From Planctomycetota bacterium (GTDB lineage Bacteria > Planctomycetota > MHYJ01 > JACPRB01): a stretch of DNA of 64,000 bases. The stretch spans positions 1 to 64,000 of the forward strand of contig JACQVR010000134.1 of the NCBI GenBank assembly GCA_016209705.1, written 5' to 3'. Both the position numbers and the translations under genes were made by a program. Positions 25,524 to 33,733 of this stretch are shown one piece after another; the stretch's first letter is position 1; each line of letters opens with the position of its first letter. Below the pieces are notes generated by a model. That model worked only from the letters and a program-made list of their open reading frames with translations, was not told where the DNA came from and did no database searches.

Positions 25524-27542
25524 ATGTCACCGTATCCGTCATCGGAATCGACGACCGCAACGTTCCTCCGGGTGCGCCTGGGCCTCAGGCTGGCTCCGGT
25601 TGCGTTCCTGGCCGTTGTCCTGTTCGCGACCGCAGAAGGGCCGCCGCTGAGCGCGTCCCCCGCGCCCGCGGCGGGGCCCGCCCAGCTCATCTACGCCGGC
25701 TGGTTTGGAAACACGATCCCCACTCCCTCATTCATCAGCACAAACTTGGCGTTCCTGGAGACGCAGCCGTTCGACGGACTCGTGGTGTACCTCCGGGATG
25801 CGGCCCTGACCGTGAACGCGACCACCAGGGTGATGACCAACACTCCCGTCAGTTACGAGTCGGCGGCGTTGGTCCTTGCTCCCCTGGCGGGGCTGCCGTT
25901 CACGCGTTTGACCCACAACCTCGGGCTGATTCAGGGAAGCACGCCTCCGGACTTCTTCGACGACTGGACGGTCCCGATCCAGAACTTCGCGAACGTGGCC
26001 CGGGCGGCCCGGGGCACCGGATTGAAAGGCCTGTGCTTTGACAACGAACAATACTTCGCGCCGTGGGGATCGTACGCCGAGGCCAAGTACCGCGCGACGA
26101 AGTCGCTGGCGCAATATCAGGCGCAGGCTCGCTTGAGAGGCCGGCAAGTCCTGGAGGCCATGGCCGCGCAGTTTCCGGACATCGTCGTTCTGACCCTCCA
26201 CGGTCCCTATATCTCCGAGCCCGACGCGCCGGCGTCGCTCGACTTCCCTCAGTGGCAGAACGGGAACGAACTGCTCGGTCCCTTCTTCGCCGGCTTCACG
26301 GAAGGTGTCGGGACCAGCGCCGCCGCCAACATGGACGGCGGGGAGCTGTACACGTTGCGCAGCGCGGACCAGTTTCAGGCATCCTATTCGTGGCGCAAAT
26401 GGGACCTCGCGTCGGCCGCGGTGGACTGCGCGTTTATCCCGGAGGCGCTCCGAAGCGCCTGGCCGGATCGCAGCTCGATCAGCTTCGGCGTGTACGACCG
26501 CTCGTTCGGCGGCGCGAGCATGGATCCCGCCATCCTCAGGACCACCCTGGCGAACGCCCTCCGCCAAGCGGACCGGTACGTCTGGTTCTACGCCGAGGCC
26601 GCGACCTACCTGCTGCCGCCGACCTTGGGGGGGGCAAGCGACACCTGGGTGAACGCGATCGCTCAAGCAAGAGTTGACGCGGCCGCTGCCTCCAGTTTGG
26701 TGCCGGCGGCACCCGCGAATCTGAGAGCGGTGCCCGCGGCTACGTCGTCGGTCGACCTCGCCTGGGAAGATCAGTCGACGAACGAGAACGGGTTCTCGGT
26801 CGAGCGGCTGATAAGCGGATCCTGGACGCAGATCAGTTGGGTTCCGGACAACGTGACGACCTATGTTGATGCGACCGTGAGTCCGAACACCGAATACCGC
26901 TACCGGGTGCTGGCGTTCAACGCGGCCGGCAATTCGTCTCCTTCGAATGAAGTGAGCGCGACGACGGTGCAGCCGTCGGTCGTCCCGGCGGCGCCCTCGA
27001 ACCTGAGGGTGGTATCCGTGACCGCGTCGTCGGTTGAACTTGCCTGGGAGGATGGTTCGACGAACGAGAACGGGTTCTCGGTCGAGCGGTTGATGGGCGG
27101 GTCCTGGACGCAGATCGGCTGGGTTCCGGACAACGTGACGACCTATGTTGATGCGACCGTGAGTCCGAACACCGAATACCGCTACCGGGTACTGGCGTTC
27201 AACGCGGCCGGCAATTCGCCTCCTTCGAATGAAGTGAGCGCGACGACGGCGCAGACGCTGGTCGTCCCGGCGGCGCCCTCGAACCTGAGGGCGACCTCGG
27301 TGACAGCTACGTCGGTGACGCTTGAGTGGGTAGACCAATCGGGGAACGAGAACGGGTTCTCGGTCGAGCAGTTGAAGGGCGGGTCCTGGACGCAGATCGG
27401 CTGGGTTCCCGACAACGTGACGATTTACCGTGATACGAACGTGCGTTGGAACACCCGATACCGCTATCGCGTACTGGCGTTCAACGCAGCCGGTAACTCG
27501 TCCTCGTCGAACGAGGTGCGCGTAAGGACACCCCGGCGATGA
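25524..27542 (+). CDS. Unrecognised secreted family, paralogue 2, with three FN3 domains
   Basis: A 672-residue secreted protein. A signal peptide (residues ~1-50, hydrophobic core LAPVAFLAVVLFAT) precedes the family domain (~52-390): LIYAGWFGNTIPTPSFI, LETQPFDGLVVYLRD, PPDFFDDWTVP, LCFDNEQYFAPWG, LHGPYISEPDAPASL, WQNGNELLGPFFAGF and DGGELYTLRS. I do not recognise the family; conserved DNE and DGGE plus strand/helix alternation suggest a glycosidase-like barrel (inference). Three fibronectin type III domains follow (~393-482, 485-576, 579-671), each with the NENGFSVE and YRYRVLAFNAAGNS signatures, typical of extracellular carbohydrate-active proteins. No anchor is seen. It is transcribed alone from its own promoter. 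Confidence 0.8.
   Translation: MSPYPSSESTTATFLRVRLGLRLAPVAFLAVVLFATAEGPPLSASPAPAAGPAQLIYAGWFGNTIPTPSFISTNLAFLETQPFDGLVVYLRDAALTVNATTRVMTNTPVSYESAALVLAPLAGLPFTRLTHNLGLIQGSTPPDFFDDWTVPIQNFANVARAARGTGLKGLCFDNEQYFAPWGSYAEAKYRATKSLAQYQAQARLRGRQVLEAMAAQFPDIVVLTLHGPYISEPDAPASLDFPQWQNGNELLGPFFAGFTEGVGTSAAANMDGGELYTLRSADQFQASYSWRKWDLASAAVDCAFIPEALRSAWPDRSSISFGVYDRSFGGASMDPAILRTTLANALRQADRYVWFYAEAATYLLPPTLGGASDTWVNAIAQARVDAAAASSLVPAAPANLRAVPAATSSVDLAWEDQSTNENGFSVERLISGSWTQISWVPDNVTTYVDATVSPNTEYRYRVLAFNAAGNSSPSNEVSATTVQPSVVPAAPSNLRVVSVTASSVELAWEDGSTNENGFSVERLMGGSWTQIGWVPDNVTTYVDATVSPNTEYRYRVLAFNAAGNSPPSNEVSATTAQTLVVPAAPSNLRATSVTATSVTLEWVDQSGNENGFSVEQLKGGSWTQIGWVPDNVTIYRDTNVRWNTRYRYRVLAFNAAGNSSSSNEVRVRTPRR
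26704..27540 (+). repeat. Three tandem FN3-coding repeats, 282-bp period
   Basis: The block beginning gtcgag recurs at 26799, 27081 and 27363, exactly 282 bp apart. Copies 1 and 2 are nearly identical over the stretch encoding WVPDNVTTYVDATVSPNTEY; copy 3 is more diverged. Recent duplication or gene conversion is likely. Confidence 0.85.
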
Positions 27543-27739
27543 TCGGCTCCGTGCCGAACGCAGGATGGCCCGGCCCGCTGTAGGAGGTGGCGAAGGAGGG
27601 GCTTCGGGGTTGGCGGCTTCCGTCCGACTGAGAGCGTCCACCCTGCGGACTCTTGGTCGCGGAAGGTGTTTGCAACCCCGACGGCCCTCCTGGTCTTGAA
27701 CCAATTGTCGCGTAGTGCGGCGCGGTGGTCCTCACCGGC

Positions 27740-28843
27740 CTACGAGTTCCGTGGCGGGTCGGAAATCTTCCGTGCGATGCCGAGCAGTCCTGGGGATCCG
27801 TTCACCGGGATAAGGGAGCACGACAGCTCAACGTAAAATGCTTCCCCCCGCCGGCCGCGTCCGCGCAGACACACCGGTCCGGCCTCTCCGTGAACCCGGA
27901 CGCGCTCGATATACACCCGGAGCCCTTCCTCTTCCGGGAAGAGATCGAAGAGCGACCGCGCCAGGAGATCCGGTGTGGGGCACGAGAACAGGACGGAAGC
28001 CCCTCCGTTGGCGTCGACGAGGGTCGCCTCCGGGAGGCGGGCGAGAAGGATCGCGTCGGGGCATCGGGCGAAGAGGCACCGGAACTGATTCTCATTCTCG
28101 ATCGCGGCTCTCTCCGCCTGCTTCCGGTCCGTGATGTCCATCAGGATCCCCTGGATGAATTGAGGCCGGCGCTCTTCGTCGCAGATCAAGGTCGCCTCGT
28201 GATGGACCCATGCCTCGCGTCCGGCTCGGGCGAGAAGACGATACTCGGCGCGCAGCGTCCCCCCCTCCGTAGGGAATCGGGAGAACTCGGCAAGCACCCG
28301 GTCCCGGTCGGCCGGGTGTAGCTGTTTTTTCCATCGGTCGGGATCTCCCAGCCACTCGGGGGGCGTGAATCCGAGCATCGCCTCGATCTGGGGACTGACA
28401 TACATCGTCTTGCCCGTCATCACCGACTGGATGAACGTGACGGCCGGTATGTGCTCAACGTGGGCGCGGTATTTCGCTTCGGCCTTGCGCAGCGCGCGCC
28501 GCTGGTCCGCCATTACCTTCTCGCACTCTTCATTCAGTTCCCGAAGGTTCGCGTGCGCTTCCTGGAAGCCTCGATGGGCCATGTCGTAGGGCGCCAGGCA
28601 TTCCGCCACGAAGTCCATGGCCCGTAGGACGGCGCGCGGTCTCGCGGCGGGACGCGACCTGCGGAGAAGTTCTTCGAGCGCCTTCTGATGGGTGTGAAGC
28701 ATCGTCAGCAGGCCGACGCCTTCGCCGACGGAACGCCGGCCCAGGTCATAAGCCCGCTTGAGCGTGGCCTCGCCATCATCTGCCAGGAAGGCCTTCAGAA
28801 CGGAGCTGTACTCCTGAGCTAACTCCGTGATGGTCCGGATCAT
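27740..28843 (-). CDS. RsbU-N-terminal-like plus two PAS domains (sensor, no output domain)
   Basis: A 367-residue cytoplasmic protein. Residues ~1-95 (EYSSVLKAFLADDGEATLKRA...LGRRSVGEGVGLLTMLHTHQ) resemble the four-helix N-terminal domain of the phosphatase RsbU, the part that binds the switch kinase RsbT. A short coiled coil leads to two PAS domains (~125-245 with a PAC-like GILMDITDRKQAE end, and ~250-360). It has no phosphatase, kinase or GGDEF domain. Its start overlaps the stop of the separate PP2C phosphatase gene (ATGA). I infer that the RsbU sensor and catalytic halves are encoded as two proteins. Last gene of the stressosome operon. Confidence 0.8.
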   Translation of the reverse strand: MIRTITELAQEYSSVLKAFLADDGEATLKRAYDLGRRSVGEGVGLLTMLHTHQKALEELLRRSRPAARPRAVLRAMDFVAECLAPYDMAHRGFQEAHANLRELNEECEKVMADQRRALRKAEAKYRAHVEHIPAVTFIQSVMTGKTMYVSPQIEAMLGFTPPEWLGDPDRWKKQLHPADRDRVLAEFSRFPTEGGTLRAEYRLLARAGREAWVHHEATLICDEERRPQFIQGILMDITDRKQAERAAIENENQFRCLFARCPDAILLARLPEATLVDANGGASVLFSCPTPDLLARSLFDLFPEEEGLRVYIERVRVHGEAGPVCLRGRGRRGEAFYVELSCSLIPVNGSPGLLGIARKISDPPRNS

Positions 28844-29472
28844 GGACCTCTTCCGACGTATTCGGCGGCCATGACCAAAGCGTCGTCCGAACCTTTGACG
28901 AACCTCCGGAAGATCCCCTCCACCAGATCAGGCAGCGGGTCATGGAAGGTGAGCGTGTCGACAAAGCCTTCGTGGATTCCGTCCGTGGCGAAGACCAACC
29001 GATCCCCCCGTGATAGAGGTATCGGTTCGAGTCTGGCGAGCCGGGGAAAGTTATACCCCACCACGCCGCCGTGTTGCATGATAGACACCGGAGGCCGTGT
29101 TCCCTCGGCGCGCAGGACGAAACCCTCGACGTTGCCGATCGCCACCCAAGACAACATGGAGTCCTGGAGGCTGATCGCGGCTAACGCCGCCGTCACCCCG
29201 CGCGTTCTCGTAAGGCCCTCGTGACATCGCTGAAAGAGAGAGTTCAAGGGCAGGCTTGCGTAGCGTTGTATGGCCGCGACCGCCGCCTTCGCGGCAAAGG
29301 CCGCCTCCGGTCCGTGACCCAGCGCATCCACCACGCCCACCAGGATGCCGTTCTGGAAAGGACACACCACGTGCATGTCGCCGGAGACGTTTTCTCCCTG
29401 AAACGGTTGAGAGGCCACGGCCCATTGGAGCTCCGGAAGCCGCCCGGAAATCCGATTGACGTCGTGCATCAT
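28840..29472 (-). CDS. PP2C/SpoIIE-type phosphatase, RsbX-like
   Basis: A 210-residue single-domain PPM/PP2C phosphatase. Metal-binding aspartates are visible in SGDMHVV, VVDALGHGPEAAFAAK and RLVFATDGIHEGF, the RsbX/RsbU pattern. RsbX-type enzymes dephosphorylate RsbS and RsbR and reset the stressosome. It lacks an RsbU N-terminal domain, which is encoded by the overlapping downstream gene. The ATG at 29472 overlaps the rsbT stop (ATGA); a GTG two codons earlier is less likely. Whether it plays the RsbX or RsbU role cannot be decided from sequence. Confidence 0.88.
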   Translation of the reverse strand: MMHDVNRISGRLPELQWAVASQPFQGENVSGDMHVVCPFQNGILVGVVDALGHGPEAAFAAKAAVAAIQRYASLPLNSLFQRCHEGLTRTRGVTAALAAISLQDSMLSWVAIGNVEGFVLRAEGTRPPVSIMQHGGVVGYNFPRLARLEPIPLSRGDRLVFATDGIHEGFVDTLTFHDPLPDLVEGIFRRFVKGSDDALVMAAEYVGRGP

Positions 29473-29870
29473 ATCCACTTGCGGATCGTCACCGTGGTTC
29501 CCTTCCCCGGCTTCGACACAATCTCGAACTCGTCCATCAATCTCCTCGTTCCGGGCAGACCCAGGCCGAGGCTCCGGCTGGTCGAATAGCCGTCCCTCAT
29601 GGCCAAGGCGACGTCCGGAATCCCCGGACCTCGGTCTCGGGCGGTGATCTGGAGGGACCCCCGTCCGTTACCCTGCGACGGGGTAAGGCTCAAGATGACC
29701 TCGCCCCGCTTGGCGTATTCGACGATGTTGCGGGACAGCTCGGAGATGGCGGTGGCGATCGCGATCTGTTCCGTCGAAGAGAACCCCAGCTTCGCCGCCA
29801 GTTCCCGGCCGCGCTGCCGCGCGATCACAATGTCCTGATCCGAGCTGATGGAAATCGCGATGTCATTCAC
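29469..29870 (-). CDS. rsbT: Switch serine kinase RsbT-like (GHKL ATPase)
   Basis: A 133-residue GHKL-fold kinase. The N-box is ATAISELSRNIVEYA, the G1 box ARDRGPGIPD and the G2 region SLGLGLPGTRRLMDEF, as in RsbT. In known stressosomes it phosphorylates RsbS and RsbR and, once released, activates a downstream phosphatase. The gene overlaps rsbS by 8 bp and the phosphatase by 4 bp, giving the classical R-S-T-phosphatase order. Confidence 0.93.
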   Translation of the reverse strand: MNDIAISISSDQDIVIARQRGRELAAKLGFSSTEQIAIATAISELSRNIVEYAKRGEVILSLTPSQGNGRGSLQITARDRGPGIPDVALAMRDGYSTSRSLGLGLPGTRRLMDEFEIVSKPGKGTTVTIRKWI

Positions 29871-30237
29871 CTTGCGTCCTTCCCGCCTTCATAAGGCGAT
29901 CCAAGAAGGAGATGGACTCTTCCAAGTCCAGAGCGGTCCACACGTCGGTCAAGGTCAGGCCGAGCTGGACCATGGCGAATGCCACTTCGGGCTGGATCCC
30001 GACGATCACGGTCTCGGCGCCGCGCATCTTCAGGATCTGGCCGATGTTGCGCAGCGTCCGCACGGCGAAGGAGTCCATGACGTCCAGGACCGTTACGTCC
30101 ACGATGACGCCTCGAGACCGAAACCTCCCGACCCGCTGGGCGAGGTCGTCCCGAAGCCGGAGGAGATCCGCATCGCTCAGCGCCGCCTGAATGCTGGCGA
30201 TCAGGTAGTCTCCCTGCTTGAGGATAGGTACCTCCAT
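29863..30237 (-). CDS. rsbS: Stressosome scaffold RsbS-like (STAS domain)
   Basis: A 124-residue single STAS-domain protein. The segment TVLDVMDSFAVRTLRNIG carries the serine that RsbT phosphorylates in characterised RsbS proteins. With RsbR it builds the stressosome core that sequesters RsbT. It is 10 bp downstream of rsbR and overlaps rsbT. Confidence 0.93.
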   Translation of the reverse strand: MEVPILKQGDYLIASIQAALSDADLLRLRDDLAQRVGRFRSRGVIVDVTVLDVMDSFAVRTLRNIGQILKMRGAETVIVGIQPEVAFAMVQLGLTLTDVWTALDLEESISFLDRLMKAGRTQGE

Positions 30238-30247
30238 CCGATCCCCC

Positions 30248-31174
30248 TTACTTCGCGGACTCCAGGGTAGGCCTCGTTTCGGCCACCTGGGTTACCTTAT
30301 AGCCGAGGAGCCGCTCCGCCTCCTCGATCCCTCCCTGGAGGTCTCCGACGGTCTTCATCTTGGCGAGGTCCACGCCGATGGTGACGAGCGTCTGGGCGAT
30401 TTCCGAGGAGAGCCCCGTCACGATCACCATCGCGCCCAGGAGCCTCGACGCTTCCACCGTCTGGACGAGGTGGTTGGCGACCTTCGAGTCGACGGAGGGG
30501 ACGCCCGTGATATCGATCACGACGACCTTGGCCCGGTTGCCTCGGATCCCCCGAAGCAACTGCTCGGTGAGCTGTCGGGCCCGCTGGGCGTCCACCACGC
30601 CGATGATGGGCAGGATGAGCAGCCGCTCGCGCACCTGGAGCACGGGCGTCGAGAGCTCGCGGATCGCCTCCTGCTGCTGGCGGATGATGCGCTCGCGCTC
30701 CTGGACGAATCCGACGGCCACGGTGTTGGCGATGCGGTTGGCCGCGGGCTCGTACGCGTCCAGCACCACGTTGTAGAGAGCGTAATCCTGCTTATACTTC
30801 CCGAACAGGGAACGCGCCAGGACGTCGCGCAGCAGCAGCACGATCCCCACGACCTCGTGCGTCTCGACGCCCCGTGGAATGATCCGTTCCGAAAGGTCGC
30901 GCGCGTAGGCCTGGAGCGCGTCGACGCTTCCGCTCTCGAGCACCTCCACGTAGTTGTCATACACGGCGGTCGCTTCGGCGAAGACCTCTTCCTTGGTCAT
31001 CGATGTCAGGAGCCGCGCCTCCACAATCTTGCGGATCCAGTTCTCCCGAAGCTCCGTCCTGCTGGCGCGCAGGTGGGCCACCAGTTCCCGAAGCACCACT
31101 TGCGTCCCTTCGCTCCTGGGCTCGGCGGCACTCGTCGTTGTGGCCGCGCCCCGCACCTTCTCCTTGATTGCCAT
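30248..31174 (-). CDS. rsbR: Stressosome sensor RsbR-like (non-haem-globin-like domain plus STAS)
   Basis: A 308-residue RsbR. The helical N-terminal half (~residues 35-165, VVLRELVAHLRASRTELRENWIRKI onward) matches the sensory turret of RsbR paralogues. The C-terminal STAS domain (~185-300) has ITGVPSVDSKVANHL and VTGLSSEIAQTLV, the two Ser/Thr phosphorylation loops. Start 31174 follows GGGAGGG at proper spacing; an earlier in-frame start lacks a site. First gene of the rsbR-rsbS-rsbT-phosphatase-PAS operon, divergent from the sigma-54 activator gene. No sigma-B or anti-sigma partner is visible, so the output is probably not sigma-B. Confidence 0.93.
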   Translation of the reverse strand: MAIKEKVRGAATTTSAAEPRSEGTQVVLRELVAHLRASRTELRENWIRKIVEARLLTSMTKEEVFAEATAVYDNYVEVLESGSVDALQAYARDLSERIIPRGVETHEVVGIVLLLRDVLARSLFGKYKQDYALYNVVLDAYEPAANRIANTVAVGFVQERERIIRQQQEAIRELSTPVLQVRERLLILPIIGVVDAQRARQLTEQLLRGIRGNRAKVVVIDITGVPSVDSKVANHLVQTVEASRLLGAMVIVTGLSSEIAQTLVTIGVDLAKMKTVGDLQGGIEEAERLLGYKVTQVAETRPTLESAK

Positions 31175-31428
31175 GAGATGTCCCTCCCTTGAAGTCCCGT
31201 CGCTTTTCGAACTCAAAACCATACCACATGCAACGATTCCAGTCCATGCCTAGGAATGCCAAGCCGGAAGGGGCCGCCTCCGGGCGCCCGTCCTCCAGAC
31301 GATGCGCTCTCATCCTCCGTCCGAAAGAGGACCTGCAGCCTTACCGAACCCCCCGCGTCGCCGGTTCATGCAGCAAATCGCTTGCCCTCTCCAAAGACCC
31401 CGCGGACGATCGGAAATCGAGGGAATCT

Positions 31429-31446
31429 ATTATCACAAGTGATAAT
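31429..31446. promoter_or_regulatory. Palindromic operator candidate
   Basis: ATTATCAC-aa-GTGATAAT is a perfect 8-bp inverted repeat with a 2-base centre, about 60 bp upstream of the sigma-54 activator start. Its size and symmetry suit a dimeric repressor or activator. Confidence 0.55.
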
Positions 31447-31460
31447 CGATATATATGATT

Positions 31461-31474
31461 TCTCACATATGAGA
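31461..31474. promoter_or_regulatory. Second palindrome, TCTCA-cata-TGAGA
   Basis: A 5-bp inverted repeat with a 4-base centre, about 30 bp upstream of the start at 31505 and 15 bp from the larger palindrome. Confidence 0.35.
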
Positions 31475-31504
31475 TTTACATGATATGCTTTCCGTCATCC
31501 TCCC

Positions 31505-32875
31505 ATGGGTCACTCTATCCTGCTCGCTCAAAATGATCCCGCGGTGGCCGAATCGCTGGCGATTTTTCTCCGCGGCCACGGTTTCGAGTGCTCCATAGCG
31601 CCGGACGGAGTAGCAGCGCTACGGATGCTCAGTCACGGAAACTTCGACTTGGTCCTCTGCCACGCCGGAGAAGGAGCGACCGGCCGTCAACTGGTCCCGC
31701 ACGTGCGGGACGAGTTCCCGGGGACCGCCGTCCTGCTCCTTGATCCGCCCGCGGGCTGGGCAGCGGAGGCGGAGCCCGTCCGCTCCGTCGTACGGGAAAC
31801 CCTCGCCCGACCCATTCCGTACGAGGACGTCCTCCTGCGCCTCCGCCGCGTCCTGGCGGAACGTGACGCGTCCGCCAAACCCGATCCTCTCCGCCCCGAG
31901 CTCCGGCGGCCGCGCCCGGCCGAAGCTCTGATCGGGCGTAGCCCGCAGATGAAGACCGTCCTGAAGATGATGCGCAAACTCGCCTCTTCGCCGATCACGG
32001 TCCTCATCACGGGCGAGACGGGAACGGGGAAGGAGGTCGTCGCCCGGATGCTCCACGACACGTGCTCCTTCACCTGCGACCAGAAGTTCGTGCCCATTAA
32101 TTGCGCGGCGATCCCCGCGACGCTGATGGAAAGCGAACTGTTCGGCCACGTCCGGGGAGCGTTCACAGGCGCGACGGCGGAGAAGAAGGGTCTGTTCGAA
32201 ATCGCCGAGGGAGGGACGCTCTTCTTGGACGAGATCGGAGAGCTGGATTTGGGGCTCCAGGCGAAGCTCCTGCGGTCGATCGACCGGAAGGAGATTGTCC
32301 GGGTGGGCGGTGTGACGCCGATCCCGCTGGACGTCCGCATCGCGTGCGCCACGAACCGGAACCTGAAGGATGAGATCGCGGCGCGGCGGTTCCGTGAAGA
32401 CCTCTATTTCCGGATCAGCGTGGTGGAGATTGGACTTCCTCCACTGAGGGAACGTCCCGAGGACATCCCCGATCTGGCGCGCCACTTCATCGCGCGGCTC
32501 GACCGAGAGCTGAAGCGGCAGTGCCAAGGCGTCGAGGACGCCGCGATGGAGGCGCTGCAAGCGTACGCGTGGCCGGGCAACGTCCGCGAGCTCCAGAACG
32601 TCATCGAACGCGCGATGATCCTGCGCGAAGGACAGGTGATCGGCCTCCAGGACCTCCCTGCGAACATCGCTCGAGGGCCCTCTCGATCACCTCGGAGGCT
32701 CCGGGAAGCCTTGCGCGCGTTCGAGAAGGACTATATTCGAGCTGTTTTGGACGACGTGGGTCAGGACCGAGAGGAAGCGGCGAAGCGGTTGGGGATCGGG
32801 GTCTCATCCCTCTACCGCAAGCTGCGGGCGCTCGATCTCCTAAGCAGCGGGCCTTCCGAAGGCTGGCGCCGATGA
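31505..32875 (+). CDS. Sigma-54-dependent activator with degenerate receiver domain
   Basis: A 456-residue NtrC-type regulator. Residues ~4-115 form a receiver-like domain, but the phospho-acceptor site reads FDLVLCHAGEGATG: histidine stands where the aspartate should be. The AAA+ domain (~138-365) has Walker A GETGTGKE (~169), the sigma-54-contacting GAFTGA loop (~218), Walker B GGTLFLDEIGEL and the R-finger region. A Fis-type helix-turn-helix ends the protein (REEAAKRLGIGVSSLYRKL). It should drive sigma-54 promoters independently of phosphorylation by a histidine kinase. No clear ribosome site precedes the ATG. It is divergent from the stressosome operon, suggesting linked control. A sigma-54-type promoter is present at 49188. 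Confidence 0.9.
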   Translation: MGHSILLAQNDPAVAESLAIFLRGHGFECSIAPDGVAALRMLSHGNFDLVLCHAGEGATGRQLVPHVRDEFPGTAVLLLDPPAGWAAEAEPVRSVVRETLARPIPYEDVLLRLRRVLAERDASAKPDPLRPELRRPRPAEALIGRSPQMKTVLKMMRKLASSPITVLITGETGTGKEVVARMLHDTCSFTCDQKFVPINCAAIPATLMESELFGHVRGAFTGATAEKKGLFEIAEGGTLFLDEIGELDLGLQAKLLRSIDRKEIVRVGGVTPIPLDVRIACATNRNLKDEIAARRFREDLYFRISVVEIGLPPLRERPEDIPDLARHFIARLDRELKRQCQGVEDAAMEALQAYAWPGNVRELQNVIERAMILREGQVIGLQDLPANIARGPSRSPRRLREALRAFEKDYIRAVLDDVGQDREEAAKRLGIGVSSLYRKLRALDLLSSGPSEGWRR

Positions 32876-33149
32876 TCCGCGGCCGTCCCTGCGCGTCCCC
32901 ATATCCACGTAACTCCCTCCGATGAAGGTCGTACATTCAGAATGGGACTGGCTTGGTCTTTGCCTCTGTCCGGGAAGACCTGACCGAGGTGCGCGTGACT
33001 GGATTGCGAGACGACGCTCCGGCCCGCTGGAGGCTACCTCATGGTTTTCATGACGGGGACGCCATCCCTGCTGACCGTGCCGTCTCAAGAACACCGGGAC
33101 TCGAGCACCCAGGGAGGGCGGATGGCATGCCCCGCCGAGGGTAACCGGC
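32876..33149. other. Intergenic region before orphan receiver
   Basis: Holds an ECF-type promoter motif at 32908-32935. No gene is supported; the leader to the receiver gene would be over 200 bases. Confidence 0.5.
32908..32935 (+). promoter_or_regulatory. ECF-type promoter candidate, orphan receiver gene
   Basis: CGTAACT (32908-32914), 15 bases, CGTACATTC (from 32930). Both blocks and spacing fit the repeated motif. Confidence 0.5.
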
Positions 33150-33623
33150 GTGGGCGGGGAGAGTAGGATCAATTCCGCAGCTCGGGCGCGTCTCCGAGAA
33201 CGGAGGGTTGTGTTCGTCAGCGATGACCGCGAGACGCTGACTACTTTCCGCCGACTGCTGGGGAGCCTACCTTGCCAGATATTGACAACGGACCGACCCG
33301 ACCAGGCCCTGAAGTGGGTCTGGACGACTCCCGTGAGCATTGTGCTCTCGGACGAACGGACGCGAGCGATGTCCGGGAAGGCGTTGCTGCGCAAAGTGCC
33401 CCGCCAGTCTCCTTTGACGGCGCGACTTCTTCTCACGGGTTCGCATAGCGGGCGGGACGTCATTCAGGTGCGGGGACGGGCCCTTCAGGGCGTCATCGTC
33501 AAACCCTGGGAGGCGGGATCCCTCCAGCGCCTGATTCTCTCGATCCTTCTCTGGCAGGACGAGAAGCATTGCGTGCCGGAACCGAAGGCACGTCGCGCCG
33601 GTCTCTTCCCGAGCGACTCGTAG
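33150..33623 (+). CDS. Single-domain response-regulator-like receiver protein
   Basis: A 157-residue protein whose core (~18-135) is a receiver fold: acidic pair FVSDDRETLTTF, presumed phospho-acceptor aspartate in VSIVLSDERTRAMSG, conserved Thr/Ser in ARLLLTGSHS and the lysine-proline pair in GVIVKPWEAGSL. No output domain is attached. The start is a GTG with GGGTAACC upstream; a shorter start is possible. It lies between the sigma-54 activator and a subtilisin with an ECF-type motif upstream, so it may be a regulon member with a docking or sequestration role. Confidence 0.75.
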   Translation: MGGESRINSAARARLRERRVVFVSDDRETLTTFRRLLGSLPCQILTTDRPDQALKWVWTTPVSIVLSDERTRAMSGKALLRKVPRQSPLTARLLLTGSHSGRDVIQVRGRALQGVIVKPWEAGSLQRLILSILLWQDEKHCVPEPKARRAGLFPSDS

Positions 33624-33652
33624 GGTCCGGTGGGAGATCTCGGCAGCGAAGG

Positions 33653-33679
33653 TGTAACCAGTCCGGTTCCGTGTCGTAG
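33653..33679 (+). promoter_or_regulatory. ECF-type promoter candidate, subtilisin gene
   Basis: TGTAACC (33653-33659), 15 bases, CGTAGC (from 33675), ending 55 bp before the subtilisin start. Position and spacing are ideal for a promoter. Confidence 0.6.
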
Positions 33680-33733
33680 CGGGAAAGAGGGGGCGGTCGC
33701 CACGACCGAGCTATTCACGAAGGAGGCCCGCGC

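Larger units (their letters stand above)
31175..31504. other. Divergent control region rsbR / sigma-54 activator, 330 bp
   Basis: The right-hand 90 bp are strongly AT-rich compared with the rest of the window and hold two palindromes (31429-31446 and 31461-31474). This is a likely operator/promoter zone for one or both divergent genes. No ECF-type motif is seen here. Confidence 0.55.

Noticed and set aside
26704-27540. CRISPR-like or mobile tandem repeat
   Set aside because: The 282-bp period is fully explained by in-frame FN3 domains.
25728-27704. A 658-residue leftward protein
   Set aside because: It is antisense to the FN3-bearing gene; its apparent repeats merely mirror the FN3 repeats.
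33138-33165. ECF-type motif overlapping the receiver start (GGTAACC)
   Set aside because: No CGTA or CGAA at the required distance.
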